Positions 1-7,175 of a DNA stretch of 64,000 bases are shown here, piece after piece. This DNA comes from Labrenzia sp. THAF82 (GTDB taxonomy: Bacteria > Pseudomonadota > Alphaproteobacteria > Rhizobiales > Stappiaceae), in NCBI RefSeq assembly GCF_009363435.1, contig NZ_CP045354.1, forward strand, positions 3,438,501 to 3,502,500, in the 5' to 3' direction. Position 1 is the first letter of the stretch, and every line of letters starts with the position of its first letter. A model generated the notes under the pieces. That model was not told the origin of the DNA, ran no database searches, and saw only the letters and a list, made by a program, of their open reading frames with translations. The translations under genes and the position numbers were made by a program.

Positions 1-698
1 GCAAGCTCTGCCAGGTCATTACCTGAAGGAACAAGGTCAGGCGCAAGGTCTGCCAAACCGCTTCCGATTTCTTCTGGCGACAGTGTTGCAAGATCCAGCC
101 GGCGGCAACGCGAACGGATGGTTGGCAGCAAACGCCCCGGCGCATGACTGAGTACCAGAAACAGGCACCGCGCGGGTGGCTCTTCCAGTATTTTCAGCAG
201 TGCGTTGGCGGAACTTATGTTCATGTCATCGGCGGCGTCGACAATACAAATGCGCCATGATTTTGCAGAGGCGGTGGTTCCGAAGAATGAAACGGTTCTC
301 CGGACCTCATCGACGGGTAGGTCGGATTTGAACCGTTTTCCTTTTTCATCCCAGGGCCTGCGCAAATGCAGGATGTTCGGGTGGCCGCCTGCCGACAATT
401 GTCTGGAAACAGGATTATCCTCTGACACAGACAGATCTTTTGCAGCTGTTACCGAAGGTCCGAAACGGTCCGGGTTTGCGATGACGAAACGGGCAAACCG
501 AAAAGCCAGGGTGGCCTTGCCGATCCCCTTTGGCCCGCCGAGGATCCAGGCATGGTGCAACCGTTCGGACCTGTAGGCCTCAAGCAACGCTGCTTCAGTC
601 CTGGAGTGCCCGATGAGTCGATCTCTTTCATGGGGCAATGGATACCCGGAGATCGCATCAACTTCCGGTATCTCGACCGGTTCGTTTCTACGAGCCAT
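1..698 (-). CDS. holB: DNA polymerase III delta' subunit (partial)
   Basis: Clamp-loader delta' subunit, which helps load the beta sliding clamp during chromosome replication in the cytoplasm. The reading frame is open from an ATG at 698 to the window edge, so the C-terminus is missing. A P-loop-like stretch (GGPKGIGKAT, about residues 55-64) follows an HHAW segment typical of DnaX/HolB N-termini, and further on there is a sensor-like SSANALLKILEEPP segment characteristic of the family. The ATG overlaps the tmk stop codon by one base (TGATG on the minus strand), so the two are translationally coupled. The tmk-holB order is common in alphaproteobacteria. About 232 residues are visible of the roughly 340 usual for the family. 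Confidence 0.9.
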   Translation of the reverse strand, partial: MARRNEPVEIPEVDAISGYPLPHERDRLIGHSRTEAALLEAYRSERLHHAWILGGPKGIGKATLAFRFARFVIANPDRFGPSVTAAKDLSVSEDNPVSRQLSAGGHPNILHLRRPWDEKGKRFKSDLPVDEVRRTVSFFGTTASAKSWRICIVDAADDMNISSANALLKILEEPPARCLFLVLSHAPGRLLPTIRSRCRRLDLATLSPEEIGSGLADLAPDLVPSGNDLAEL

Positions 699-1384
699 CA
701 GGAGGCTGCCTCTGCCTTGTCGGCAAAGGTTTCTGTGTGCTCGAGTTCTTGTTGAAAAGCATTCAGCACGGCGTTTCGGATGGAAGATTCCACCTGGTCA
801 GTATCTTGCTGACCGTCAATGACAGCAAATCGGTAGTCTTCTTCCTTTGCCAGTGCCAGAAAAAGCTGCCGTCTGCGTTCGTGGACCGTGAGGGCTTCGC
901 CCTCGAACCGGTCAGGTCCGCCACTGGCGTCTGTCTCAGAGCGTTGAACAACCCTTTTGAGCCCGACGTCAGCAGGAACATCGATCAGGATCGTCAATTC
1001 CGGATAAACGCCTGCAACAGCGGCGGTTTCCAACAATTTGAGATAGTCGGGATCAACACCGGCTTCACCCTGATAGACTCGCGTTGAATCGGCGTACCGG
1101 TCACACAGTACCCAGGTTCCCTGTTCCAAGGCAGGCCGTATGGTCGTATCGACGTGGTCTGCTCGGGCGGCTGCAAAAAGCATGGCTTCGCCCCTTGGGC
1201 CGAGTTCTCTGGCTTCGCCGGAAAGCAGCAGCGCCCGGATTTTTTCTGCGCCTGGAGACCCTCCAGGTTCACGGGTCACGACAACCTTTATTCCGCAGCT
1301 TTCCAGAAAGGTCTTCAAGCGGGCAATCTGAGTTGACTTCCCAGCCCCCTCACCGCCTTCGAATGTAATAAAGTGTCCTGCCAC
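698..1384 (-). CDS. tmk: Thymidylate kinase
   Basis: Phosphorylates dTMP to dTDP with ATP in the dTTP pathway. The 228-residue length is slightly longer than the usual 205-215. The N-terminal P-loop GGEGAGKST (residues 10-18) and the following REPGG motif bind ATP and dTMP, and the DRY motif (CDRYADS) is in its usual place near residue 95. A LID-like region rich in Ser and Asp lies around residues 150-165. The gene sits between the dacA-like gene (about 90 bases upstream) and holB (stop/start overlap), consistent with one cell-envelope/replication operon transcribed leftwards. Confidence 0.95.
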   Translation of the reverse strand: MAGHFITFEGGEGAGKSTQIARLKTFLESCGIKVVVTREPGGSPGAEKIRALLLSGEARELGPRGEAMLFAAARADHVDTTIRPALEQGTWVLCDRYADSTRVYQGEAGVDPDYLKLLETAAVAGVYPELTILIDVPADVGLKRVVQRSETDASGGPDRFEGEALTVHERRRQLFLALAKEEDYRFAVIDGQQDTDQVESSIRNAVLNAFQQELEHTETFADKAEAAS

Positions 1385-1477
1385 CTTGGCTCCGGCTCCG
1401 CAGACTGTGTCGATCTTTAAAGTTCTTCGGTGGTCTTTTAACAGCTAATCTGAAGTGTGTGGACTGGTCCTGGAAAT

Positions 1478-2683
1478 TTATCCAATCCAGCCGAACAGCA
1501 GCTCCTGCAATCCGTCAATTGCACGCGAGAAAAGTGTCCCTTCGGCAACAGACTGCCCGGTCACGACAGGAGCGCGATATACAATACCGTCTTTGCCGAT
1601 AACCCTGATTTCGCCTGCTTTGGTGCCTTCCTCCACGGGTGCTTGCAAAGGACCTTCGTAGACGACACGAATGCGATATTCGAGTGTTTCACCATTTGGC
1701 AAAAGCACATCGATATTTCTGGTAGAAACGAGCGGAACAGTGCTTTCCACGCCGCCATGGACACGGCCGTCGGCAATCGTTTCACCAGCGGTAAACACGG
1801 TTTTGACGATGAAATAGTCCCAGGCGCCTTCAAGGACTTCTTTCAATGTCTGAAGCCTGTGCTTGTCAGAAGTCAGACCTGCAACGGACGCAATCACGCG
1901 TCGGCCGTTTCTGTCCACCGATCCAAGACCGGAAAAGCCGTCATTGGGATCGTTGCCGCCGCCCAATCCGTCGAGATTGCGAATTTCGCCCAGAAGTGGG
2001 TTCTTGTTGCGTTGAAAGATCTTGTTCCATGTGAATTCCGGTATCGCAAACATGGGGTAAAGATCGTCGTGTTCCTCAACGAGGTATTCTCCCAGCCGGG
2101 CTTGATCGCGTACCGTGGTCTGGCTCGGAACTTCAGGATAACCGGTGGGATTGGCAAATTTGCTGTTTGTCATTCCGATCGTTTGAGCCAGATCGGTCAT
2201 GCGTTTTGCAAAAATCTCTTCGGAACCATCCAGGCACTCGGCCAGGATAATCGCCGAATCGTTGCCATTGTGGACCAAAAGACCTTTCAGAAGGTCTTCT
2301 ACCGAGATTTCCGATTTGATTGCCGCGAACATGGTTGCGCCCCGTCCGGAGGGAGCCCCCCCGCTGCGCCATGCATGTTCGCTGACCTTGCACAATTGAT
2401 CCAGTTTGAGCTCGTCGTCTTTCAGAGCTTTGAAGACTGTCGCTGCGGTCATGACCTTGACCAGCGCACCAGGCGCAAAAGGTTTGTCCGGCTCTTTTGC
2501 AAAAAGGATTGTTCCGGACCCGGGCTCAAACAAAAATGCCATCGGCGCTTTGGTGACGATGGTTTCGGCCGCATTTGCAGTACTCGGAAAACCAGTCAGG
2601 CTTCCAAGCGACGCAAGCACGAGTGCACGCATGGGCAAGCGTATCAACTTTGGAAAATGGGTCTTGCAGAACCTAAGCCACAT
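1478..2683 (-). CDS. DacA-like D-alanyl-D-alanine carboxypeptidase homologue, catalytic motifs lost
   Basis: By overall sequence this is a PBP5/DacA-type protein (401 residues) with an N-terminal signal sequence ending near ANA/AE (residue 38/39), so it should be periplasmic. The family cleaves the terminal D-Ala of peptidoglycan stem peptides using SxxK, SxN and KTG motifs. Here the SxxK position reads ALVK (Ala73 to Lys76), the SxN position reads NGN (139-141) and the KTG position reads GGG (241-243). The flanking sequence is still family-like (VMTAATVFKAL, SEHAWRSGGAPSGRG, LLKGLLVHNGND, LDGLGGG). The frame is intact and the gene lies in an operon with rlpA and tmk, so it looks like a retained pseudoenzyme rather than a decayed gene. 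It might bind peptidoglycan or a partner without hydrolysing anything. The start at 2683 is the first ATG; Met18 is an alternative. Confidence 0.85.
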   Translation of the reverse strand: MWLRFCKTHFPKLIRLPMRALVLASLGSLTGFPSTANAAETIVTKAPMAFLFEPGSGTILFAKEPDKPFAPGALVKVMTAATVFKALKDDELKLDQLCKVSEHAWRSGGAPSGRGATMFAAIKSEISVEDLLKGLLVHNGNDSAIILAECLDGSEEIFAKRMTDLAQTIGMTNSKFANPTGYPEVPSQTTVRDQARLGEYLVEEHDDLYPMFAIPEFTWNKIFQRNKNPLLGEIRNLDGLGGGNDPNDGFSGLGSVDRNGRRVIASVAGLTSDKHRLQTLKEVLEGAWDYFIVKTVFTAGETIADGRVHGGVESTVPLVSTRNIDVLLPNGETLEYRIRVVYEGPLQAPVEEGTKAGEIRVIGKDGIVYRAPVVTGQSVAEGTLFSRAIDGLQELLFGWIG

Positions 2684-2758
2684 GAGTCCGCTTGCTCTTT
2701 ATGTGCAAAACGGTCTCGAGCGGAAACCAGCTGGCGATGGACCAGCCGGGTGTCCGTG

Positions 2759-3895
2759 CTAGTTTCCGTTTCGGGAATTGGCTGCCAGTTGCCGCATGGA
2801 CAGGCCTTGACCTGACACATGCGTCAGTGCTGCGTGCGCATCCGAAATCCGCTTGTTTGCAGCAAATGAGGAGATTGCGCTGCCGCCGACCAGGCCAGTC
2901 GGCTGTGCCGGTGCGGGTACTCGCAAAACACCGAGTGTACCTGTTGCCGGTGCACCCGACGGTGAATAGGCGGATTCAACTGGCTTGAAGCTGTTGTTGG
3001 ACGCAACCTTGATTGTCTGATTGCCGGATTCAAACGCAATCGCAGGATCAAAGGCAACGGCAACGCGTTGCGCCGAAAGCGTGCGTGACGCAGTGACTGA
3101 TGTCGGTGCGAGATAAGGTCTTGGCCCCGGTGCAGGAACTCGTCCGTTGAAAACGACCGGCGGTGTCGCCTGAGGTTCGGCAAGTGCAAGCAATGTGCCT
3201 GGGCGCGTTGCACCCGGCTGTACAGCACCTGGTCCTTGATAGCTTGCCATCAGGTATTCTTCATCCTGACCGTGAAGTGGTGCGCGGCCAACATATTCGA
3301 CCTTCACCTTGCCAACGCCGGACGTTTTGGTGTCGAGCATGGTTGCAACACGTTCAGAAAGGTCAATCACGCGGTTTCCGTGGAAAGGTCCACGGTCGTT
3401 GACACGAACAATCATTGATCGCCCGTTGGCGACGTTCGTCACGCGTGCATAAGATGGAAGCGGCATTGTTGTGTGAGCGGCCGTAAGCGCATTCCGGTCG
3501 AAGATTTCACCATTGGCCGTCTTGCGGCCGTGGAAGGTCGGGCCATACCATGAGGCAAGTCCGGTTTTCCGATAGTTAGGGTCTTCTTTCGGGTAGTACC
3601 ATTTTCCGGCAATCTTGTATTTCTTGCCGACGACATAGCGTCCACCGCCCTTCGGTACGGGCTTGCCTTGTGCGACCATACGCGGGCTGGCTTTTACGCC
3701 ATATTTTTTAGGACTGAATTTTGCTTTTTGTTCGGTCGGGGCAGAACTGCAGGCGGCCAAAGCCGACACGGCTGCCAGGGTTACCAACCCGGCGCACACC
3801 TGAGACCAGATCGATCTGGCTGGACGTTCATCCTTTTCAGGTACCCCTAAAGACGATCCCGCGGTTTTGCAGGTCATTTCGCCTATCCCTTGCAT
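2759..3895 (-). CDS. rlpA: RlpA family lipoprotein (septal ring lytic transglycosylase)
   Basis: Outer-membrane-type lipoprotein that in characterised relatives cleaves or binds denuded peptidoglycan at the septum. A hydrophobic segment followed by a lipobox ending at Cys49 (SALAAC) gives the lipoprotein signal; the cytoplasmic leader is unusually long, so translation may start at Met7. The double-psi beta-barrel RlpA domain spans about residues 110-205, with the ASWYGPTFHGRKTANGE and VRVNDRGPFHGNRVIDLS signatures, including the Asp of NDRGPF. The remaining 170 residues are Pro/Ala-rich and low in complexity; no SPOR domain is recognisable, unlike many RlpA proteins. It is the first gene of the rlpA, dacA-like, tmk, holB block; its stop lies 75 bases before the dacA-like start. 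Confidence 0.88.
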   Translation of the reverse strand: MQGIGEMTCKTAGSSLGVPEKDERPARSIWSQVCAGLVTLAAVSALAACSSAPTEQKAKFSPKKYGVKASPRMVAQGKPVPKGGGRYVVGKKYKIAGKWYYPKEDPNYRKTGLASWYGPTFHGRKTANGEIFDRNALTAAHTTMPLPSYARVTNVANGRSMIVRVNDRGPFHGNRVIDLSERVATMLDTKTSGVGKVKVEYVGRAPLHGQDEEYLMASYQGPGAVQPGATRPGTLLALAEPQATPPVVFNGRVPAPGPRPYLAPTSVTASRTLSAQRVAVAFDPAIAFESGNQTIKVASNNSFKPVESAYSPSGAPATGTLGVLRVPAPAQPTGLVGGSAISSFAANKRISDAHAALTHVSGQGLSMRQLAANSRNGN

Positions 3896-4107
3896 ACTGC
3901 CGTCCTACTCACTGACGCGCTGGCGGCCCCGCAGCTCACGCGCTTAGCCCGGCGCTTATCAGCTGTGCCGGTTTTAAAGCATTTTGATTGATCTCACCGA
4001 TCAGTCACCGTGAAGACCCACTGCCCCCGCTGCACGTCCCACGAATGCCCTGTTAAACCTCAAACGTGTTACTTCAAAGTAAACCTTCAGTCGAGGGAGT
4101 TTTGGCC

Positions 4108-4203
4108 ATGAAAACCGCCTTTGCACCGCCAAAATTGTCCGGAGGGTTGCAAGGCCTTTTCGGTCTTTTTGTAACATATTGTAATATATGGGAAAAATCT
4201 TGA
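4108..4203 (+). CDS. Candidate 31-residue small protein
   Basis: ATG at 4108 is preceded by GAGGGAG (4093-4099) at good spacing and opens a 31-codon frame ending in TGA. The peptide begins MKTAFAPPKLSGG and has a short hydrophobic stretch (LFGLFVTY) before a charged end. No family is recognised. It could be a small membrane-associated peptide or a chance ORF; only the ribosome binding site supports it. Confidence 0.25.
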   Translation: MKTAFAPPKLSGGLQGLFGLFVTYCNIWEKS

Positions 4204-4269
4204 TTTTTCTGATGGTTAAGTGTGTTGCTTCATAAACACAGTGACGGAAAAAACGTCAAACACTCAGTT

Positions 4270-4285
4270 TGTGATGTGCGTCACA
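4270..4285. promoter_or_regulatory. CRP/FNR-type palindrome
   Basis: TGTGATGTGCGTCACA is a perfect TGTGA-N6-TCACA dyad, the core recognition sequence of cAMP-CRP-type regulators. It lies about 350 bases before tRNA-Ser and 375 bases upstream of rlpA in the other direction, so its target is unclear. Matching the motif is direct observation; use by a CRP-like regulator is inference. Confidence 0.45.
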
Positions 4286-4633
4286 TCCACCCCTGTCAAA
4301 TCCGCCTAGGTTGCACTCATTGCTGATGACCGCCCTGTCACAGCAATGCTGGACCCCACCTCCAGCTTCGGCCGCCGGTTCAAAACCCTGCCCACGACAC
4401 CGGACCGGCGGCCCCTATCTTGGTTATGTTCCGGTGCCGCTCGCACGTCCTGCCCCTACCCCTGAAAGCGACGGGACCGGAACATGCCAAGGATCTCCAA
4501 TCTCTTTCGCAGTCCTTCCACACGAATTTCAGCTTTCAGCAAACACAAGCTTAAACACGGCCTTGACTTTCCGTTCAATTCCGACGAAACGGGGTTAGCA
4601 ATCGCACATCCTGTATGGATCGCAGTTGCAAAT

Positions 4634-4723
4634 GGTGAGGTGGCCGAGTGGTTTAAGGCAGCGGTCTTGAAAACCGCCGTGCGTGAGAGCGTACCGTGGG
4701 TTCGAATCCCACCCTCACCGCCA
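4634..4723 (+). tRNA. tRNA-Ser (anticodon UGA)
   Basis: Class II tRNA with a long variable arm. The acceptor stem GGTGAGG pairs with CCTCACC (4713-4719), followed by discriminator G and an encoded CCA (4721-4723). The anticodon loop CTTGAAA, flanked by GCGGT/ACCGC arms, gives anticodon TGA, which reads UCA/UCG serine codons. The T-arm contains GTTCGAATC. The D-arm sequence GCCGAGTGGTTTAAGGC is typical of tRNA-Ser. No tRNA neighbours are present. Confidence 0.97.
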
Positions 4724-4940
4724 TTCTTCTTACAAATGTCGAATTGAACACCTGTCCTTTCCGGTCGGGTTTGAAACGCACTCAAACTGCTGACGAGTGA
4801 TCGTCTGGTTTGTGCGTCGTCTTTTTCCAAATTGAAAATTGAATTTTCCAATTCGCGAATCTGGTCAACAAGGTTAAAATTACAGGTCTCTATCTATCTG
4901 TTTTTGCTTGTTAAAATAGAAATTCTTGTTTCCGTCCGGT

Positions 4941-4956
4941 TGGCCCGGTGCCTGCA
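4941..4956 (+). promoter_or_regulatory. Sigma-54 (-24/-12) promoter for the RTX gene
   Basis: TGGCCCGGTGCCTGCA matches the sigma-54 consensus TGGCACG-N4-TTGCW at all but two positions (A to C in the -24 box, first T of TTGC to C) and keeps the GG and GC dinucleotides at the correct spacing. The predicted start near 4967 gives a leader of about 38 bases with AAAGGAGAG before the ATG at 5005. Enhancer sites were not recognised nearby. Confidence 0.6.
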
Positions 4957-5004
4957 ACTCCTTTGGTGACCATCGCTTCGGCGAGTCAGACAAAGGAGAG
5001 AAAA

Positions 5005-6900
5005 ATGGCAAGTTTGCCCGCAACGCGTCCCATGATCGGGACCAATGAAAACGATGTGCTGAATGGAACACGGCATTCGGACGTGATGTCCGGACGGTTT
5101 GGCGACGATCTCATGACCGGCCAAGGCGGCAATGACGAGATTTGGGGCGGTACCGGCGACGATACGCTCTACGGCAACAACGGCAACGACATCCTCTATG
5201 GATCCGGCGGCCCGAACCTGGTTCAGGTCACCAGTATGGAAATCACCGGTGATTATCCGGTGTCAGTTGTGTTCGAAGGCGAAACCGCCGGCTACCGGAA
5301 CACATTCGGCTATTACAAGGTGGCCGACGACGGAACCATTTACGATGTCGAGTTTGTCTGGCCAAACGCGTCCTTGCAGGGCAGCGGCGGCAACCTGATC
5401 CAGGGACAATCCCGGGAATTTCTGAATGTGCAAGCGGGCGATAAGATTGCCTTCTTCATCGTTTCAAACGGATATGGCCGCAACAATGGCTACAATGGGC
5501 TCGATCTGGAAAACGGGTCACTGCATTTTCTAAATGCCGATGGCTCGGCGGCAACGCTGAACAGCAACAGTCCGCGGCTCTATCACGTTGACCAAAACGG
5601 CACTCAGACCCTTATTAAATATGATCCCTACCATACTGCCGCCCATGGTGACACGGTTGGGCTCAATCCGGACAACATCCTGCACACAACGGGTGTTTTA
5701 AAGACTGACGAAGGCACGATCACACTTGGCTTTGAAGATCTCTTCAATGGTGGCGACCGTGACTTCGATGACAGTGTCTTTACGGTAGATATCGGTTTGG
5801 CCAACGCCTTGCTGCTCAACGCGCATTATCAGCAGGAAACCGGCGGGACAGACCCTGAAGGCAATGGTGGTGACCAGCCGGTCGTGATTGAACGGACAGA
5901 CAATGACGTTCTGCACGGCGGGTCTGGAGCGGACGAACTTCATGGCCGCTCTGGCGATGATCAGCTCTATGGCAACAACGGTCATGATTCCCTGCACGGA
6001 GGTAGCGGAAACGATTCTCTTGACGGCGGTTCCGGCAATGACAGCCTTTACGGGAACTCCGGTGATGATGTCCTCTACGGAGGCCAGCATGACGATGACC
6101 TCAACGGCAACAACGGAGACGACACGCTCTATGGCGAAACCGGAAACGACAATCTGAATGGCGGTACCGGAAATGACAGTCTTGATGGCGGGACCGGCGA
6201 CGACAGCCTGATTGGCGGATCCGGCGATGACGTGCTCATCGGTGGCTATGGTGAAGACACACTGAAAGGCGGTGCCGGAAACGATGAACTGCGAGGCGGG
6301 CATCAGGACGACAAACTTTACGGCGGTCATGATGACGATGTCTTTTACGGTGATGCCGGCAATGACTACATCCATGGTGGTCGCGGCAATGATACAGTCG
6401 ACTATTCCGACTTTGACGTCGATCTGTCGATCCTGCTGCACAATAAGCGAGCCCATGGACAGGAGATCGGAACCGACAGCCTGAACTTCATCGACAATAT
6501 TGTGTCAGGTGGCGGTAACGACATTCTGAAAGGAACGTCTGGTGTCAACACGATTGATGCTGGTGCAGGCAACGACCAGATCCGATCGCTCAGAGGCAGT
6601 GACACGCTGACCGGAGGTGATGGTGCAGACACGTTCGTGTTCCGGACTTATGACCTTGTCGGCGTTGACGTGATCACGGACTTTGCGATCGGTCTCGACT
6701 TTCTGGATTTCAGCCACCTCGCCGGTCAGGATGATGACCAGACCTTCCTGGCACGTCTACAGTCCACCAGCACGGATGGCGACACGACCCTCTCGGTGGA
6801 TCTGCAGGACAACGGGACCTATCAGGACATTTGCACATTGAACAATATCGACAATCAGTCGGTCACGTCACTGTTCGATAGCAATTGCTTCATCTTTTAA
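5005..6900 (+). CDS. Secreted RTX calcium-binding protein with DUF4114-like domain
   Basis: The protein has 631 residues; ATG 5005 is chosen because AAAGGAGAG lies just upstream. About five RTX nonapeptides occupy residues 12-68. A beta-rich middle region (about 70-285) resembles DUF4114, ending in GFEDLFNGGDRDFDDSVFTVD. Eighteen consecutive GGxGxDxLx repeats follow at residues 304-465. The end (DTFVFRTYDLVGVDVITDF...LDFSHLAG) resembles the C-terminal target region of type I secreted RTX adhesins. There is no N-terminal signal peptide, so export by a type I system is expected; none is encoded in the window. No lyase, epimerase or protease domain is visible. Its sigma-54 promoter and its position directly before the alginate-like operon suggest a calcium-folded matrix or adhesin protein, which is inference. 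An independent terminator follows. Confidence 0.85.
   Translation: MASLPATRPMIGTNENDVLNGTRHSDVMSGRFGDDLMTGQGGNDEIWGGTGDDTLYGNNGNDILYGSGGPNLVQVTSMEITGDYPVSVVFEGETAGYRNTFGYYKVADDGTIYDVEFVWPNASLQGSGGNLIQGQSREFLNVQAGDKIAFFIVSNGYGRNNGYNGLDLENGSLHFLNADGSAATLNSNSPRLYHVDQNGTQTLIKYDPYHTAAHGDTVGLNPDNILHTTGVLKTDEGTITLGFEDLFNGGDRDFDDSVFTVDIGLANALLLNAHYQQETGGTDPEGNGGDQPVVIERTDNDVLHGGSGADELHGRSGDDQLYGNNGHDSLHGGSGNDSLDGGSGNDSLYGNSGDDVLYGGQHDDDLNGNNGDDTLYGETGNDNLNGGTGNDSLDGGTGDDSLIGGSGDDVLIGGYGEDTLKGGAGNDELRGGHQDDKLYGGHDDDVFYGDAGNDYIHGGRGNDTVDYSDFDVDLSILLHNKRAHGQEIGTDSLNFIDNIVSGGGNDILKGTSGVNTIDAGAGNDQIRSLRGSDTLTGGDGADTFVFRTYDLVGVDVITDFAIGLDFLDFSHLAGQDDDQTFLARLQSTSTDGDTTLSVDLQDNGTYQDICTLNNIDNQSVTSLFDSNCFIF
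5914..6399 (+). repeat. 18 tandem 27-bp RTX repeats
   Basis: Eighteen contiguous 27-base units encode glycine/aspartate-rich nonapeptides (for example HGGSGNDSL, YGNNGDDTL). The units differ at third positions and in several residues, so this is protein-level repetition rather than a recent DNA duplication. Such repeats fold into a parallel beta-roll that binds calcium between turns. Confidence 0.9.
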
Positions 6901-6910
6901 AATGATTGAA

Positions 6911-6952
6911 CCGGATCGCATTTTGGCAAATGCGATCCGGTCTCCTTTCCTT
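6911..6952 (+). terminator. Rho-independent terminator after the RTX gene
   Basis: A perfect 13-bp stem (6911-6923 with 6928-6940) with a four-base TGGC loop begins 10 bases after the stop codon and is followed by the pyrimidine-rich TCTCCTTTCCTTT. It separates the RTX transcript from the polysaccharide operon. Confidence 0.85.
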
Positions 6953-6969
6953 TCAGAAGGCCTGTTCAT

Positions 6970-7028
6970 TTGCAAAATTGAAAAACCAAACCCGATCCTC
7001 CGGCCGAAACATATTTCTGTTTTGCAAA
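6970..7028 (+). promoter_or_regulatory. Two TTGCAAA elements upstream of the alg44 sigma-54 promoter
   Basis: TTGCAAAATTGAA at 6970-6982 matches 11 of 13 positions of the LuxO-type dyad TTGCAWWWTGCAA, and TTGCAAA recurs at 7022-7028, 52 bases on. They lie 115-167 bases before the -24 element, a normal place for activator sites of a sigma-54 promoter. Binding is inferred from the better matches at 10380-10438 and the LuxO-like regulator in the same locus. Confidence 0.35.
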
Positions 7029-7136
7029 GCCAGTAAGATCATAAATTTCAGAAAAATCATTAAAATCACGCAAAAACAGAAGTTTAAGCCTCTTTTCTAA
7101 TGCACAAGATTAATTCGTTCTTCCTGTTCAGTCACT

Positions 7137-7152
7137 TGGCATCCTCTTTGCG
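7137..7152 (+). promoter_or_regulatory. Sigma-54 promoter for the alginate-like operon
   Basis: TGGCATCCTCTTTGCG carries TGGCA and TTTGC with the exact spacing of the -24/-12 consensus, including both invariant dinucleotides. The predicted start near 7163 leaves only about 13 bases before the alg44 ATG at 7176, an unusually short leader without a clear ribosome binding site. Confidence 0.7.
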
Positions 7153-7175
7153 TTCTATCGGTCATCGGAAAACCA

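Larger units (their letters stand above)
3896..4633. other. Intergenic region between rlpA and tRNA-Ser
   Basis: About 740 bases without a convincing long gene. It must hold the leftward rlpA promoter and the rightward tRNA promoter. The two signals worth noting are a small candidate ORF (4108-4203) and a CRP-type palindrome (4270-4285), listed separately. Longer open frames here lack ribosome binding sites and recognisable protein sequence. Confidence 0.6.

Noticed and set aside
1457..2815. 452-codon plus-strand open frame opposite the dacA-like gene
   Set aside because: It is antisense to a clear family protein, has no recognisable domains and is rich in Cys/Arg as expected for a shadow frame.
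4311..4598. 95-codon plus-strand frame upstream of tRNA-Ser
   Set aside because: No ribosome binding site, Pro-rich low-complexity translation and no family resemblance.
5914..6399. Regular 27-bp repeats as a possible CRISPR or satellite array
   Set aside because: There are no spacers, units vary at codon third positions and the frame is an RTX beta-roll.
5698..6456. 252-codon minus-strand open frame rich in Val/Ile/Ala
   Set aside because: It is the mirror of the RTX repeats; the repeated pattern is the complement of Gly/Asp codons.
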